Origin: Hydractinia symbiolongicarpus
Taxonomy: Eukaryota; Cnidaria; Hydrozoa; Anthoathecata; Hydractiniidae
Length of the DNA stretch: 64,000 nt
Direction of reading: 5' to 3'
Assembly (NCBI RefSeq): GCF_029227915.1
Contig: NC_079878.1
Location: 30,159,501 to 30,223,500 of the forward strand
The position numbers and the translations under genes were made by a program. The notes under the pieces are model-generated. The model was given only the letters and a program-made list of their open reading frames with translations, was not told where the DNA came from and searched no databases. The number at the start of each line of letters is the position of its first letter. Position 1 is the first letter of the stretch. Below, piece by piece: positions 10,567-21,920 of this stretch.

Positions 10567-13500
10567 TTGATGAGACGCTTAATGAAAGAGGTTTAATCGC
10601 CGGCAAACGAAAACCCGCGATTTCCCGTAAATCCCGGTCTTGGCCCGTATAGTCAAAAGTATACAAAGAAAGTACCCAGGAAGTAAACTCATTTCCCGAA
10701 CGATTTTTTAATTTATTTTTTCACCACTAAAACGCATGAGACTTGTAGTTTTCAAAAATGTTTTCATTTTTGATGAAACGCTTAATGAAAGAGGTTTAAT
10801 CGCCGGCAAACGAAATCCCGCGATTTCCCGTAAATCCCGGGCTTGACCCGTATAGTCGAATGTATACAAAGAAAGTACCCAGGGAGTAAACTCATTTCCC
10901 AAACGATTTTTTAAATTTTTTTTTCACCACTAAAACGCACGAGACTTGTATTTTTCAAAAATGTTTTCATTTTTGATAAGACGCTTAATGAAAGAGGTTT
11001 AATCGCCGGCAAACGAAAACCCGCGATTTCCCGTATATCCCGGGCTTGGCCCGTATAGTCGAATGTATACAAAGAAAGTACCCTGTGAGTAAACTCATTT
11101 CCAGAACGATTTTTTAAATTATTTTTTCACCACTAAAACGCATAAGACTTGTAGTTTTCAAAAATGTTTTCATTTTTGATGAGACGCTGAATAAAAGAAG
11201 TTTAATCGCCGGCAAACGAAAACCCGCGATTTCTCGTAAATCCCGGGCTTGGCCCGTATAGTCAAAAGTATACAAAGAAAGTACCCAGGGTGTAAACTCA
11301 TTTCCCGAACGATTTTTTATATTATTATTTCACCACTAAAACGCATGAGACTTGTAGTTTTCAAAAATCTTTTTATTTTTGATGAGACGCTTAATGAAAG
11401 AGGTTTAATCGCCGGCAAACGAAAACCCGCGATTTCCCGTAAATCCCGGGCTTGGCCCGTATAGTCAAAAGTATACAAAGAAAGTACCCAGGAAGTAAAC
11501 TCATTTCCCGAACGATTTTTTAATTTATTTTTTCACCACTAAAACGCATGAGACTTGTAGTTTTCAAAAATGTTTTCATTTTTGATGAGACGCTTAATGA
11601 AAGAGGTTTAATCGCCGGCAAACGAAAACCCGCGATTTCTCGTAAATCCCGGGCTTGGCCCGTATAGTCAAAAGTATACAAAGAAAGTACCCAGGGTGTA
11701 AACTCATTTCCCGAACGATTTTTTATATTATTATTTCACCACTAAAACGCATGAGACTTGTAGTTTTCAAAAATCTTTTTATTTTTGATGAGACGCTTAA
11801 TGAAAGAGGTTTAATCGCCGGCAAACGAAAACCCGCGATTTCCCGTAAATCCCGGGCTTGGCCCGTATAGTCAAAAGTATACAAAGAAAGTACCCAGGAA
11901 GTAAACTCATTTCCCGAACGATTTTTTAATTTATTTTTTCACCACTAAAACGCATGAGACTTGTAGTTTTCAAAAATGTTTTCATTTTTGATGAGACGCT
12001 TAATGAAAGAGGTTTAATCGCCGGCAAACGAAATCCCGCGATTTCCCGTAAATCCCGGGCTTGACCCGTATAGTCGAATGTATACAAAGAAAGTACCCAG
12101 GGAGTAAACTCATTTCCCAAACGATTTTTTAAATTTTTTTTTCACCACTAAAACGCTTGAGACTTTTAGTTTTTAAAAATGTTTTCATTTTTAATGAGAC
12201 GCTGAATAAAAGAAGTTTAATCGCCGGCAAACGAAAACCCGCGACTTCCCGTAAATCCGGACTCGGCCCGTATAGTCAAAAGTATACAAAGAAAGTACCC
12301 AGAGAGTAAACTCATTTCCCGAACGATTTTTTAAATTATTATTTCACCACTAAAGCCCATGAGACTTGTAGTTTTTAAAAATGTTTTCATTTTTGATGAG
12401 ACGCTGAACAAAAGAAGTTTAATCGCCGGCAAACGAAAACCCGCGACTTCCCGTAAATTCCGGACTCGGCCCGTATAGGCAAAAGTATACAAAGAAAGTA
12501 CCCAGGGTGTAAACTCATTTCCCGAACGATTTTTTAAATTATTATTTCACCACTAAAACGCATAAGACTTGTAGTTTTCAAAAATGTTTTCATTTTTGAT
12601 GAGACGCTGAATAAAAGAAGTTTAATCGCCGGCAAACGAAAACCCGCGATTTCTCGTAAATCCCGGGCTTGGCCCGTATAGTCAAAAGTATAGAAAGAAA
12701 GTACCCAGGGTGTAAACTCATTTCCCGAACGATTTTTTATATTATTATTTCACCACTAAAACGCATGAGACTTGTAGTTTTCAAAAATCTTTTTATTTTT
12801 GATGAGACGCTGAATGAAAGAGATTTAATCGCCGGCAAACGAAAACCCGCGATTTCCCGTAAATCCCGGGCTTGGCCCGTATAGTCAAAAGTATACAAAG
12901 AAAGTACCCAGGAAGTAAACTCATTTCCCGAACGATTTTTTAATTTATTTTTTCACCACTAAAACGCATGAGACTTGTAGTTTTCAAAAATGTTTTCATT
13001 TTTGATGAGACGCTTATTGAAAGAGGTTTAATCGCCGGCAAACGAAATCCCGCAATTTCCTGTAAATCCCGGGCTTGACCCGTATAGTCGAATGTATACA
13101 AAGAAAGTACCCAGGGAGTAAACTCATTTCCCAAACGATTTTTTAAAATTTTTTTGCACCACTAAAACGCTTGAGACTTTTAGTTTTTAAAAATGTTTTC
13201 ATTTTTAATGAGACGCTGAATAAAAGAAGTTTAATCGCCGGCAAACGAAAACCCGCGACTTCCCGTAAATCCGGACTCGGCCCGTATGGTCAAAAGTATA
13301 CAAAGAAAGTACCCAGGGAGTAAACTCATTTCCCGAACGATTTTTTAAATTATTATTTCACCACTAAAGCCCATGAGACTTGTAGTTTTTAAAAATGTTT
13401 TCATTTTTGATGAGACGCTGAACAAAAGAAGTTTAATCGCCGGCAAACGAAAACCCGCGAATTCCCGTAAATCCCGGACTTGGCCCGTATAGGCAAAAGT

Positions 13501-14040
13501 ATACAAAGAAAGTACCCAGGGTGTAAACTCATTTCCCGAACGATTTTTTAAATTATTATTTCACCACTAAAACGCACGAGACTTGTATTTTTCAAAAATG
13601 TGTTCATTTTTGATAAGACGCTTAATGAAAGAGGTTTAATCGCCGGCAAACGAAAACCCGCGATTTCCCGTAAATCCCGGGCTTGGCCCGTATAGTCGAA
13701 TGTATACAAAGAAAGTACCCTGTGAGTAAACTCATTTCCAGAACGATTTTTTAAATTATTTTTTCACCACTAAAACGCATAAGACTTGTAGTTTTCAAAA
13801 ATGTTTTCATTTTTGATTAGACGCTGAATAAAAGAAGTTTAATCGCCGGCAAACGAAAACCCGCGATTTCCCGTAAATCCCGGGCTTGGCCCGTATAGTC
13901 AAAAGTATACAAAGAAAGTACCCAGGGAGTAAACTCATTTCCCGAACGATTTTTTATATTTTTTTTTTCACCATTAAAACGCTTGAGACTTGTAGTTTTC
14001 AAAAATGTTTTCATTTTTGATCAGACGCTGAATAAAAGAA
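10567..14040 (+). repeat. Mixed module and 811-bp tetramer block
   Basis: Monomers start at 10591, 10794, 10997, 11200 and so on to 13837. The stretch 11,198-12,619 matches 1-1,421. Tetramers of exactly 811 bp run 12,012-12,822 and 13,026-13,836, with one extra monomer at 12,823 between them. A TGCACCACT variant occurs near 13,155. No gene or unique DNA is present. Confidence 0.85.
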
Positions 14041-17000
14041 GTTTAATCGCCGGCAAACGAAAACCCGCGATTTCCCGTAAATCCCGGGCTTAGCCCGTAT
14101 AGTCAAAAGTATACAAAGAAAGTACCCAGGGAGTAAACTCATTTGCCGAACGATTTTTTAAATTTTTTTTTACCACTAAAACGAATGAGACTTGTAGTTT
14201 TCAAAAATGTTTTCATTTTTGATGAGACGCTTAATGAAAGAGGTTTAATCGCCGGCAAACGAAATCCCGCGATTTCCCGTAAAACCCGGGCTTGGCCCGT
14301 ATAGTCGAATGTATACAAAGAAAGTACCCAGGGAGTAAACTCATTTCCCAAAGGATTTTTTAAAAATTTTTTTTACCACTAAAACGCATGAGACTTGTAG
14401 TTTTCAAAAATGTTTTCATTTTTGATGAGACGCTTAATGAAAGAGGTTTAATCGCCGGCAAATGAAATCCTGCGATTTCCCGTAAATCCCGGGCTTGGCC
14501 CGTATAGTCGAATGTATACAAAGAAAGTACCCAGGGAGTAAACTCATTTCCCGAACGATTTTTTAAATTATTTTTTCACCACTAAAACGCATGAGACTTG
14601 TAGTTTTTAAAAATGATTTCATTTTTGATGAGACGCTGAACAAAAGAAGTTTAATTGCTGGCAAACGAAAACCTGCGATTTCCCGTAAATCCCGGACTCG
14701 GCCCGTATAGTCAAAAGTATACAAAGAAAGTACCCAGGGTGTAAACGGATTTCCCGAACGATTTTTTAAATTATTATTTCACCACTAAAGCCCATGAGAC
14801 TTGTAGTTTTTAAAAATGTTTTCATTTTTGATGAGACGCTGAATAAAAGAAGTTTAATCGCCCTCAAACGAAAACCCGCGACTTCCCGTAAAAACCGGAC
14901 TCGGCCCGTATAGTCAAAAGTATACAAAGAAAGTACCCAGGGTGTAAACTCATTTCCCAAACGATTTTTTAAATTATTATTTCACCACTAAAGCCCATAA
15001 GACTTGTAGTTTTTAAAAATCTTTTCATTTTTGATGAGACGCTGAATAAAACAAGTTTAATCGCCGGCAAAGGAAAACCCGCAACTTCCCGTAAATCCGG
15101 ACTCGGCCCGTATAGTCAAAAGTATACAAAGAAAGTACCCAGGGAGTAAACTCATTTCCCGAACGATTTTTTAAATTATTATTTCACCACTAAAGCCCAT
15201 GAGACTTGTAGTTTTTAAAAATGTTTTCATTTTTGATGAGACGCTGAATAAATGAAGTTTAATCGCCGTCAAACGAAAACCCACGACTTACCGTAAATCC
15301 CGAGCTCGGCCCGTATAGGCAAAAGTATACAAAGAAAGTACCCAGGGTGTAACCTCATTTCCCGAACGATTTTTTAAATTATTATTTCACCACTAAAGCC
15401 CATGAGACTTGTAGTTTTTAAAAATGTTTTTATTTTTGATAAGACGCTGAATAAAAGAAGTTTAATCGCCGGCAAACGAAAACATGCGACTTCCCGTAAA
15501 TCCCGGACTCGGCCCGTATAGGCAAAAGTATACAAAGAAAGTACCCAGGGTGCAAACTCATTTCCCAAACGATTTTTTAAATTATTATTTCACAACTAAA
15601 GGCCATGAGACTTGTAGTTTTTAAAAATGTTTTCATTTTTGATGAGACGCTGAAAAAAAGAAGTTTAATCGCCGGCAAACGAAAACCCGCGACTTCCCGT
15701 AAATCCGGACTCAGCCCGTATAGTCAAAAGTATACAAAGAAAGTACCCAGGGAGTAAACTCATTTCCCGAACGATTTTTTAAATTATATTTTCACCACTA
15801 AAACGCATGAGACTTGTAGTTTTCTAAAATGTTTTCATTTTTGATCAGACGCTGAATAAAAGAAGTTTAATCGCCGGCAAACGAAAACCCGCGATTTCCC
15901 GTAAATCCCGGGCTTGGCCCGTATAGTCAAAAGTATGCAAAGAAAGTACCCAGGGAGTAAACTCCTTTCCCGAACGATTTTTTAAATTTTTTTTTCACCA
16001 TTAAATCGCTTGAGACTTTTAGTTTTCAAAAATATTTTTATTTTTGATCAGCCGCTGAATAAAAGAAGTTTAATCGCCGGCAATTGAAAACCCGCCATTT
16101 CCCGTAAACCCCGGACTCAGCCCGCATAGTCAAAAGTATACAAAGAAAGTACCCAGGGAGTAAACTCATTTCCCGAACGATTTTTTAAATTATTTTTTCA
16201 CCACTAAAACGCATTAGACTTGTAGTTTTTAAAAATGATTTCATTTTTGATGAGACGCTGAACAAAAGAAGTTTAATCGCCGGCAAACGAAAACCTGCGA
16301 TTTCCCGTAAATCCCGGACTCGCCCCGTATAGTCAAAAGTATACAAAGAAAGTACCGAGGGTGTAAACTCATTTCCTGAACGATTTTTTAAATTATTATT
16401 TCACCACTAAAGCCCATGAGACTTGTAGTTTTTTAAAATGTTTTCATTTTTGATGAGACGCTGAATAAAAGAAGTTTATTCGCCGGCAAACGAAAACCCG
16501 CGACTTCCCGTTAATCCCGGACTCGGCCTGTATAGTCAAAAGTATACAAAGAAAGTACCCAGGGTGTAAACTCATTTCCCGAACGATTTTTTAAATTATT
16601 ATTTCACCACTAAAGCCCATGAGACTTGTAGTTTTTAAAAATGTTTTCATTTTTGATGAGACGCTGAATAAAATAAGTTTAATCGCGGGCAAACGAAAAC
16701 CCGCGACTTCCCGTAAATCCGGACTCGGCCCGTATAGTCAAAAATATACAAAGAAAGTACCCATGGAGTAAACTCACTTCCCGAACGATTTTTTAAATTA
16801 TTTTTTCACCACTAAAACGCATGAGACTTGTAGTTTTCAAAAATGTTTTCATTTTTGATGAGACGCTGAATAAAAGAAGTTTAATCGCCGGCAAACGAAA
16901 ACCCGCGATTTCCCATAAATCCCGGGCTTGGCCCGCATAGTCGAATGTATACAAAGAAAGTACCCAGGGTGTAAACGCATTTCCCGAACGATTTTTTAAA

Positions 17001-17529
17001 TTATTATTTCACCACTAAAGCCCATGAGACTTGTAGCTTTTAAAAATGTTTTTATTTTTGATGAGACGCTGAATAAAAGAAGTTTAATCGCCCTCAAACG
17101 AAAACCCGCGAATTCCCGTAAAACCCGGACTCGGCCCGTATAGTCAAAAGTATACAAAGAAAGTACCCAGGGTGTAAACTCACTTCCCGAACGATTTTTT
17201 AAATTATTTTTTCACCACTAAAACGCATGAGACTTGTAGTTTTCAAAAATGTTTTCATTTTTGATGAGACGCTGAATAAAAGAAGTTTAATCGCCGGCAA
17301 ACGAATACCCGCGATTTCCCATAAATCCCGGGCTTGGCCCGCATAGTCGAATGTATACAAAGAAAGTACCCAGGGTGTAAACGCATTTCCCGAACGATTT
17401 TTTAAATTATTATTTCACCACTAAAGCCCATGAGACTTGTAGCTTTTAAAAATGTTTTCATTTTTGATGAGACGCTGAATAAAAGAAGTTTAATCGCCCT
17501 CAAACGAAAACCCGCGAATTCCCGTAAAA
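14041..17529 (+). repeat. Divergent monomers with weak higher-order structure
   Basis: About 17 monomers carry many private substitutions, for example GCCCTCAAACG for GCCGGCAAACG (14,861; 17,091), ACAAGTTTAATC (15,053), CACAACTAAAGG (15,591), GCCGCTG (16,051) and GGCAATTG (16,079). Most are the GACTCGG / AAAGCCCATGAG type. Apart from a local 406-bp repeat near 16.8-17.6 kb there is no long duplication. It looks like an older or less homogenised part of the array. Confidence 0.75.
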
Positions 17530-17582
17530 CCCGGACTCGGCCCGTATAGTCAAAAGTATACAAAGAAAGTACCCAGGGTGTA
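16771..17582 (+). repeat. 406-bp dimer, two copies
   Basis: Landmarks at 16879 and 17285, and at 17082 and 17488, are 406 bp apart. The two copies share TTCCCATAAATCCC, GCCCGCATAGTCGAATG, GTGTAAACGCATTTCCC, TTGTAGCTTTT and GCCCTCAAACG. The edges, placed near 16,771, 17,176 and 17,582, are approximate. This is a local two-monomer duplication at the right end of the divergent block. Confidence 0.8.
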
Positions 17583-18917
17583 AACTCATTTCCCAAACGA
17601 TTTTTTAAATTATTATTTCACCACTAAAGCCCATAAGACTTGTAGTTTTTAAAAATCTTTTCATTTTTGATGAGACGCTGAATAAAAGAAGTTTAATCGA
17701 CCTCAAACGAAAACCCGCGACTTCCCGTAAAACCCGGACTCGGCCCGTATAGTCAAAAGTATACAAAGAAAGTACCCAGGGTGTAAACTCATTTCCCAAA
17801 CGATTTTTTAAATTATTATTTCACCACTAAAGCCCATAAGACTTGTAGTTTTTAAAAATCTTTTCATTTTTGATGAGAAGCTGAATAAAACAAGTTTAAT
17901 CGCCGGCAAAGGAAAACCCGCGACTTCCCGTAAATCCGGACTCGGCCCGTATAGTCAAAAGTATAGAAAGATAGTACCCAGGGAGTAAACTCATTTCCCG
18001 AACGATTTTTTAAATTATTATTTCACCACTAAAGCCCATGAGACTTGTAGTTTTTAAAAATGTTTTCATTTTTGATGAGACGCTGAATAAATGAAGTTTA
18101 ATCGCCGTCAAACGAAAACCCGCGACTTCCCGTAAATCCCGGACTCGGCCCGTATAGGCAAAAGTATACAAAGAAAGTACCCAGGGTGTAAACTCATTTC
18201 CCGAACGATTTTTTAAATTATTATTTCACCACTAAAGCCCATGAGACTTGTAGTTTTTAAAAATGTTTTTATTTTTGATGAGACGCTGAATAAAAGAAGT
18301 TTAATCGCCGGCAAACGAAAATCCGCGACTTCCCGTAAATCCGGACTCGGCCCGTATAGTCAAAAGTATACAAAGAAAGTACCCAGGGAGTAAACTCATT
18401 TCCCGAACGATTTTTTAAATTATATTTTCACCACTAAAACGCATGAGACTTGTAGTTTTCAGAAATGTATTCATTTTTGATGAGACGCTTAATGAAAGTG
18501 GTTTAATCGCCGGCAAACGAAAACCCGCGATTTCCCGTAAATCCCGGGCTTGGCCCGTATAGTCGAATGTATACAAAGAAAGTACCCTGTGAGTAAACTC
18601 ATTTCCAAAACGATTTTTTAAATTATCTTTTCACCACTAAAACGCATGAGACTTGCAGTTTTCAAAAATGTTTTCATTTTTGATGAGACGCTTAATGAAA
18701 GAGGTTTAATCGCCGGCAAACGAAAACCCGCGATTTCCCGTAAATCCCGGGCTTGGCCCGTATAGTCGAATGTATACAAAGAAAGTACCCTTTGAGTAAA
18801 CTCATTTCCAAAACGATTTTTTAAATTATCTTTTCACCACTAAAACACATGAGACTTGCAGTTTTCAAAAATGTTTTCATTTTTGATGAGACGCTTAATG
18901 AAAGAGGTTTAATCGCC
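17530..18917 (+). repeat. 1,388-bp duplication, copy 1
   Basis: This segment recurs at 19,001-20,388, offset 1,471. Shared private markers include AATCGACCTCAAACG (17,696; 19,167), TATAGAAAGATAGTACC (17,964; 19,435), TTCAGAAATGTATTC (18,459; 19,930) and CTAAAACACATGAG (18,840; 20,311). I saw no differences in the parts compared. The two copies are not adjacent: an 83-bp inverted segment separates them, so the period is seven monomers plus 52 bp, out of register with the array. Confidence 0.92.
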
Positions 18918-19000
18918 TTTCATTAAGCGTCTCATCAAAAATGAAAACATTTTTGAAAACTGCAAGTCTCATGTGTTTTAGTGGTGAAAAGATAATTTAA
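18821..19000. repeat. Fold-back inverted repeat, 83-bp perfect arms, 14-bp spacer
   Basis: The left arm is 18,821-18,903, the spacer 18,904-18,917 (GAGGTTTAATCGCC), and the right arm 18,918-19,000. The right arm is the exact reverse complement of the left: it starts TTTCATTAAGCG and ends GGTGAAAAGATAATTTAA. It is the only inverted monomer DNA I found in the window. Pairing stops at 18,820/19,001. The next base, 19,001, begins a fresh copy of 17,530 onward. The layout is forward copy, inverted piece, forward copy. Confidence 0.95.
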
Positions 19001-20388
19001 CCCGGACTCGGCCCGTATAGTCAAAAGTATACAAAGAAAGTACCCAGGGTGTAAACTCATTTCCCAAACGATTTTTTAAATTATTATTTCACCACTAAAG
19101 CCCATAAGACTTGTAGTTTTTAAAAATCTTTTCATTTTTGATGAGACGCTGAATAAAAGAAGTTTAATCGACCTCAAACGAAAACCCGCGACTTCCCGTA
19201 AAACCCGGACTCGGCCCGTATAGTCAAAAGTATACAAAGAAAGTACCCAGGGTGTAAACTCATTTCCCAAACGATTTTTTAAATTATTATTTCACCACTA
19301 AAGCCCATAAGACTTGTAGTTTTTAAAAATCTTTTCATTTTTGATGAGAAGCTGAATAAAACAAGTTTAATCGCCGGCAAAGGAAAACCCGCGACTTCCC
19401 GTAAATCCGGACTCGGCCCGTATAGTCAAAAGTATAGAAAGATAGTACCCAGGGAGTAAACTCATTTCCCGAACGATTTTTTAAATTATTATTTCACCAC
19501 TAAAGCCCATGAGACTTGTAGTTTTTAAAAATGTTTTCATTTTTGATGAGACGCTGAATAAATGAAGTTTAATCGCCGTCAAACGAAAACCCGCGACTTC
19601 CCGTAAATCCCGGACTCGGCCCGTATAGGCAAAAGTATACAAAGAAAGTACCCAGGGTGTAAACTCATTTCCCGAACGATTTTTTAAATTATTATTTCAC
19701 CACTAAAGCCCATGAGACTTGTAGTTTTTAAAAATGTTTTTATTTTTGATGAGACGCTGAATAAAAGAAGTTTAATCGCCGGCAAACGAAAATCCGCGAC
19801 TTCCCGTAAATCCGGACTCGGCCCGTATAGTCAAAAGTATACAAAGAAAGTACCCAGGGAGTAAACTCATTTCCCGAACGATTTTTTAAATTATATTTTC
19901 ACCACTAAAACGCATGAGACTTGTAGTTTTCAGAAATGTATTCATTTTTGATGAGACGCTTAATGAAAGTGGTTTAATCGCCGGCAAACGAAAACCCGCG
20001 ATTTCCCGTAAATCCCGGGCTTGGCCCGTATAGTCGAATGTATACAAAGAAAGTACCCTGTGAGTAAACTCATTTCCAAAACGATTTTTTAAATTATCTT
20101 TTCACCACTAAAACGCATGAGACTTGCAGTTTTCAAAAATGTTTTCATTTTTGATGAGACGCTTAATGAAAGAGGTTTAATCGCCGGCAAACGAAAACCC
20201 GCGATTTCCCGTAAATCCCGGGCTTGGCCCGTATAGTCGAATGTATACAAAGAAAGTACCCTTTGAGTAAACTCATTTCCAAAACGATTTTTTAAATTAT
20301 CTTTTCACCACTAAAACACATGAGACTTGCAGTTTTCAAAAATGTTTTCATTTTTGATGAGACGCTTAATGAAAGAGGTTTAATCGCC
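19001..20388 (+). repeat. 1,388-bp duplication, copy 2
   Basis: Direct repeat of 17,530-18,917. At its right end (AATCGCC, 20,382-20,388) it continues normally into GGCAAACG, while copy 1 turns into the inverted arm at the equivalent base. Copy 2 therefore carries the original downstream junction, and copy 1 the new one. Confidence 0.92.
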
Positions 20389-21920
20389 GGCAAACGAAAT
20401 CCCGGGATTTCCCGTAAATCCCGGGCTTGGCCCGTATAGTCGAATGCATACAAAAAAAGTACCCAGGGAGTAAACTCATTTCCCGAACGACTTTTTAAAT
20501 TTTTTTTTTACAACTAAAACGCATGAGACTTGCAGTTTTCAAAAATGTTTTCATTTTTGATGAGACGCTTAATGAAAGAGGTTTAATCGCCGGCAAACGA
20601 AATCCCGCGATTTCCCGTAAATCCCGGGCTTGGCTCGTATAGTCGAATGTATACAAAGAAAGTACCCAGGGAGTAAACTCATTTCCCGAACGATTTTTTA
20701 ATTTTTTTTTTTACCACTAAAACGCATGAGACTTGTAGTTTTCAAAAATGTTTTCATTTTTGATGAGACGCTTAATGAAAGAGGTTTAATCGCCGGCAAA
20801 CGAAAACCCGCGATTTCCCGTAAATCCCGGGCTTGGCCCGTATAGTCGAATGTATACAAAGAAAGTACCCTGTGAGTAAACTCATTTCCAGAACGATTTT
20901 TTAAATTATTTTTTCACCACTAAAACGCATAAGACTTGTAGTTTTCAAAAATGTTTTCATTTTTGATGAGGCGCTGAATAAAAGAAGTTTAATCGCCGGC
21001 AAACGAAAACCCGCTATTTCCTGTAAATCCCGGGCTTGGCCCGTATAGTCAAAAGTATACAAAGAAAGTACCCAGGAAGTAAACTCATTTCCCGAACGAT
21101 TTTTTAATTTATTTTTTCACCACTAAAACGCATGAGACTTGTAGTTTTCAAAAATGTTTTCATTTTTGATGAGACACAGAATAAAAGAAGTTTAATCACC
21201 GGCAAAGGAAAACCTGCGATTTCCCGTGAATCCCGGACTCGGCCCGTATAGTCAAAAGTATACAAAGAAAGTACCCAGGGAGTAAACTCATTTCCCGAAC
21301 GATTTTTTAAATTTTTTTTTTACCACTAAAACGCATGAGACTTGTAGTTTTCAAAAATGTTTTCATTTTTGATGAGACGCTTAATGAAAGATGTTTAATC
21401 GCCGGCAAACGAAATCCCCCGATTTCCCGTAAATCCCGGGCTTGGCCCGTATAGTCGAATGTATACAAAGAAAGTACCCAGGGAGTAAACTCATTTTCCG
21501 AAAGATTTTTTAAATTTCTGTTTCACCACTAAAACGCTTGAGACTAGTAGTTTTTAAAAATGTTTTCATTTTTGATGAGACGCTGAATAAAAGAAGTTTA
21601 ATCGCCGGCAAACGAAAACCCGCGACTTCCCGTAAATCCGGACTCGGCCCGTATAGTCAAAAGTATACAAAGAAAGTACCCAGGAAGAAAACTCATTTCC
21701 CGAACGATTTCTTAAATTTTTTTTTCACCACTAAAGCCCATGAGACTTGTAGTTTTTAAAAATGTTTTCATTTTTAATGAGACGCTTGATAAAAGAAGTT
21801 TAATCGCCGGCAAACGAAAACCCGCGACTTCCCGTAAATCCCGAACTCGGCCCGTATAGGCAAAAGTATACAAAGAAAGTACCCATGGTGTAAACTCATT
21901 TCCCGAACGATTTTTTAAAT
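20389..21920 (+). repeat. Mixed monomers linking two duplicated regions
   Basis: Regular 202-203 bp monomers start at 20581, 20784, 20987, 21190, 21393, 21596 and 21798. The part from about 21,170 (GAGACACAGAATAAAAG, AATCACCGGCAAAGG) to about 21,850 is closely related to the tetramer units at 24.4-26.7 kb, offset about 3,244 bp (16 monomers), and is a likely relative or source of them. Nothing other than satellite is present. Confidence 0.75.
20401..20425. repeat. Perfect 10-bp inverted repeat variant of the GC core
   Basis: CCCGGGATTT (20401-20410), CCCGT (20411-20415) and AAATCCCGGG (20416-20425) pair fully. The usual monomer has CCCGCGATTT and pairs at 9 of 10. The same C-to-G variant recurs at 22,429-22,453, 23,037-23,061, 23,443-23,467 and 23,849-23,873, always in this 20-24 kb region, so it arose once and was spread by local duplications. 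Confidence 0.85.

Noticed and set aside
18904-18917. Fold-back read as an inverted-repeat transposon (MITE)
   Set aside because: Both arms are ordinary satellite sequence, the spacer is 14 bp of satellite, there is no target-site duplication, and the downstream sequence restarts a duplicated segment.
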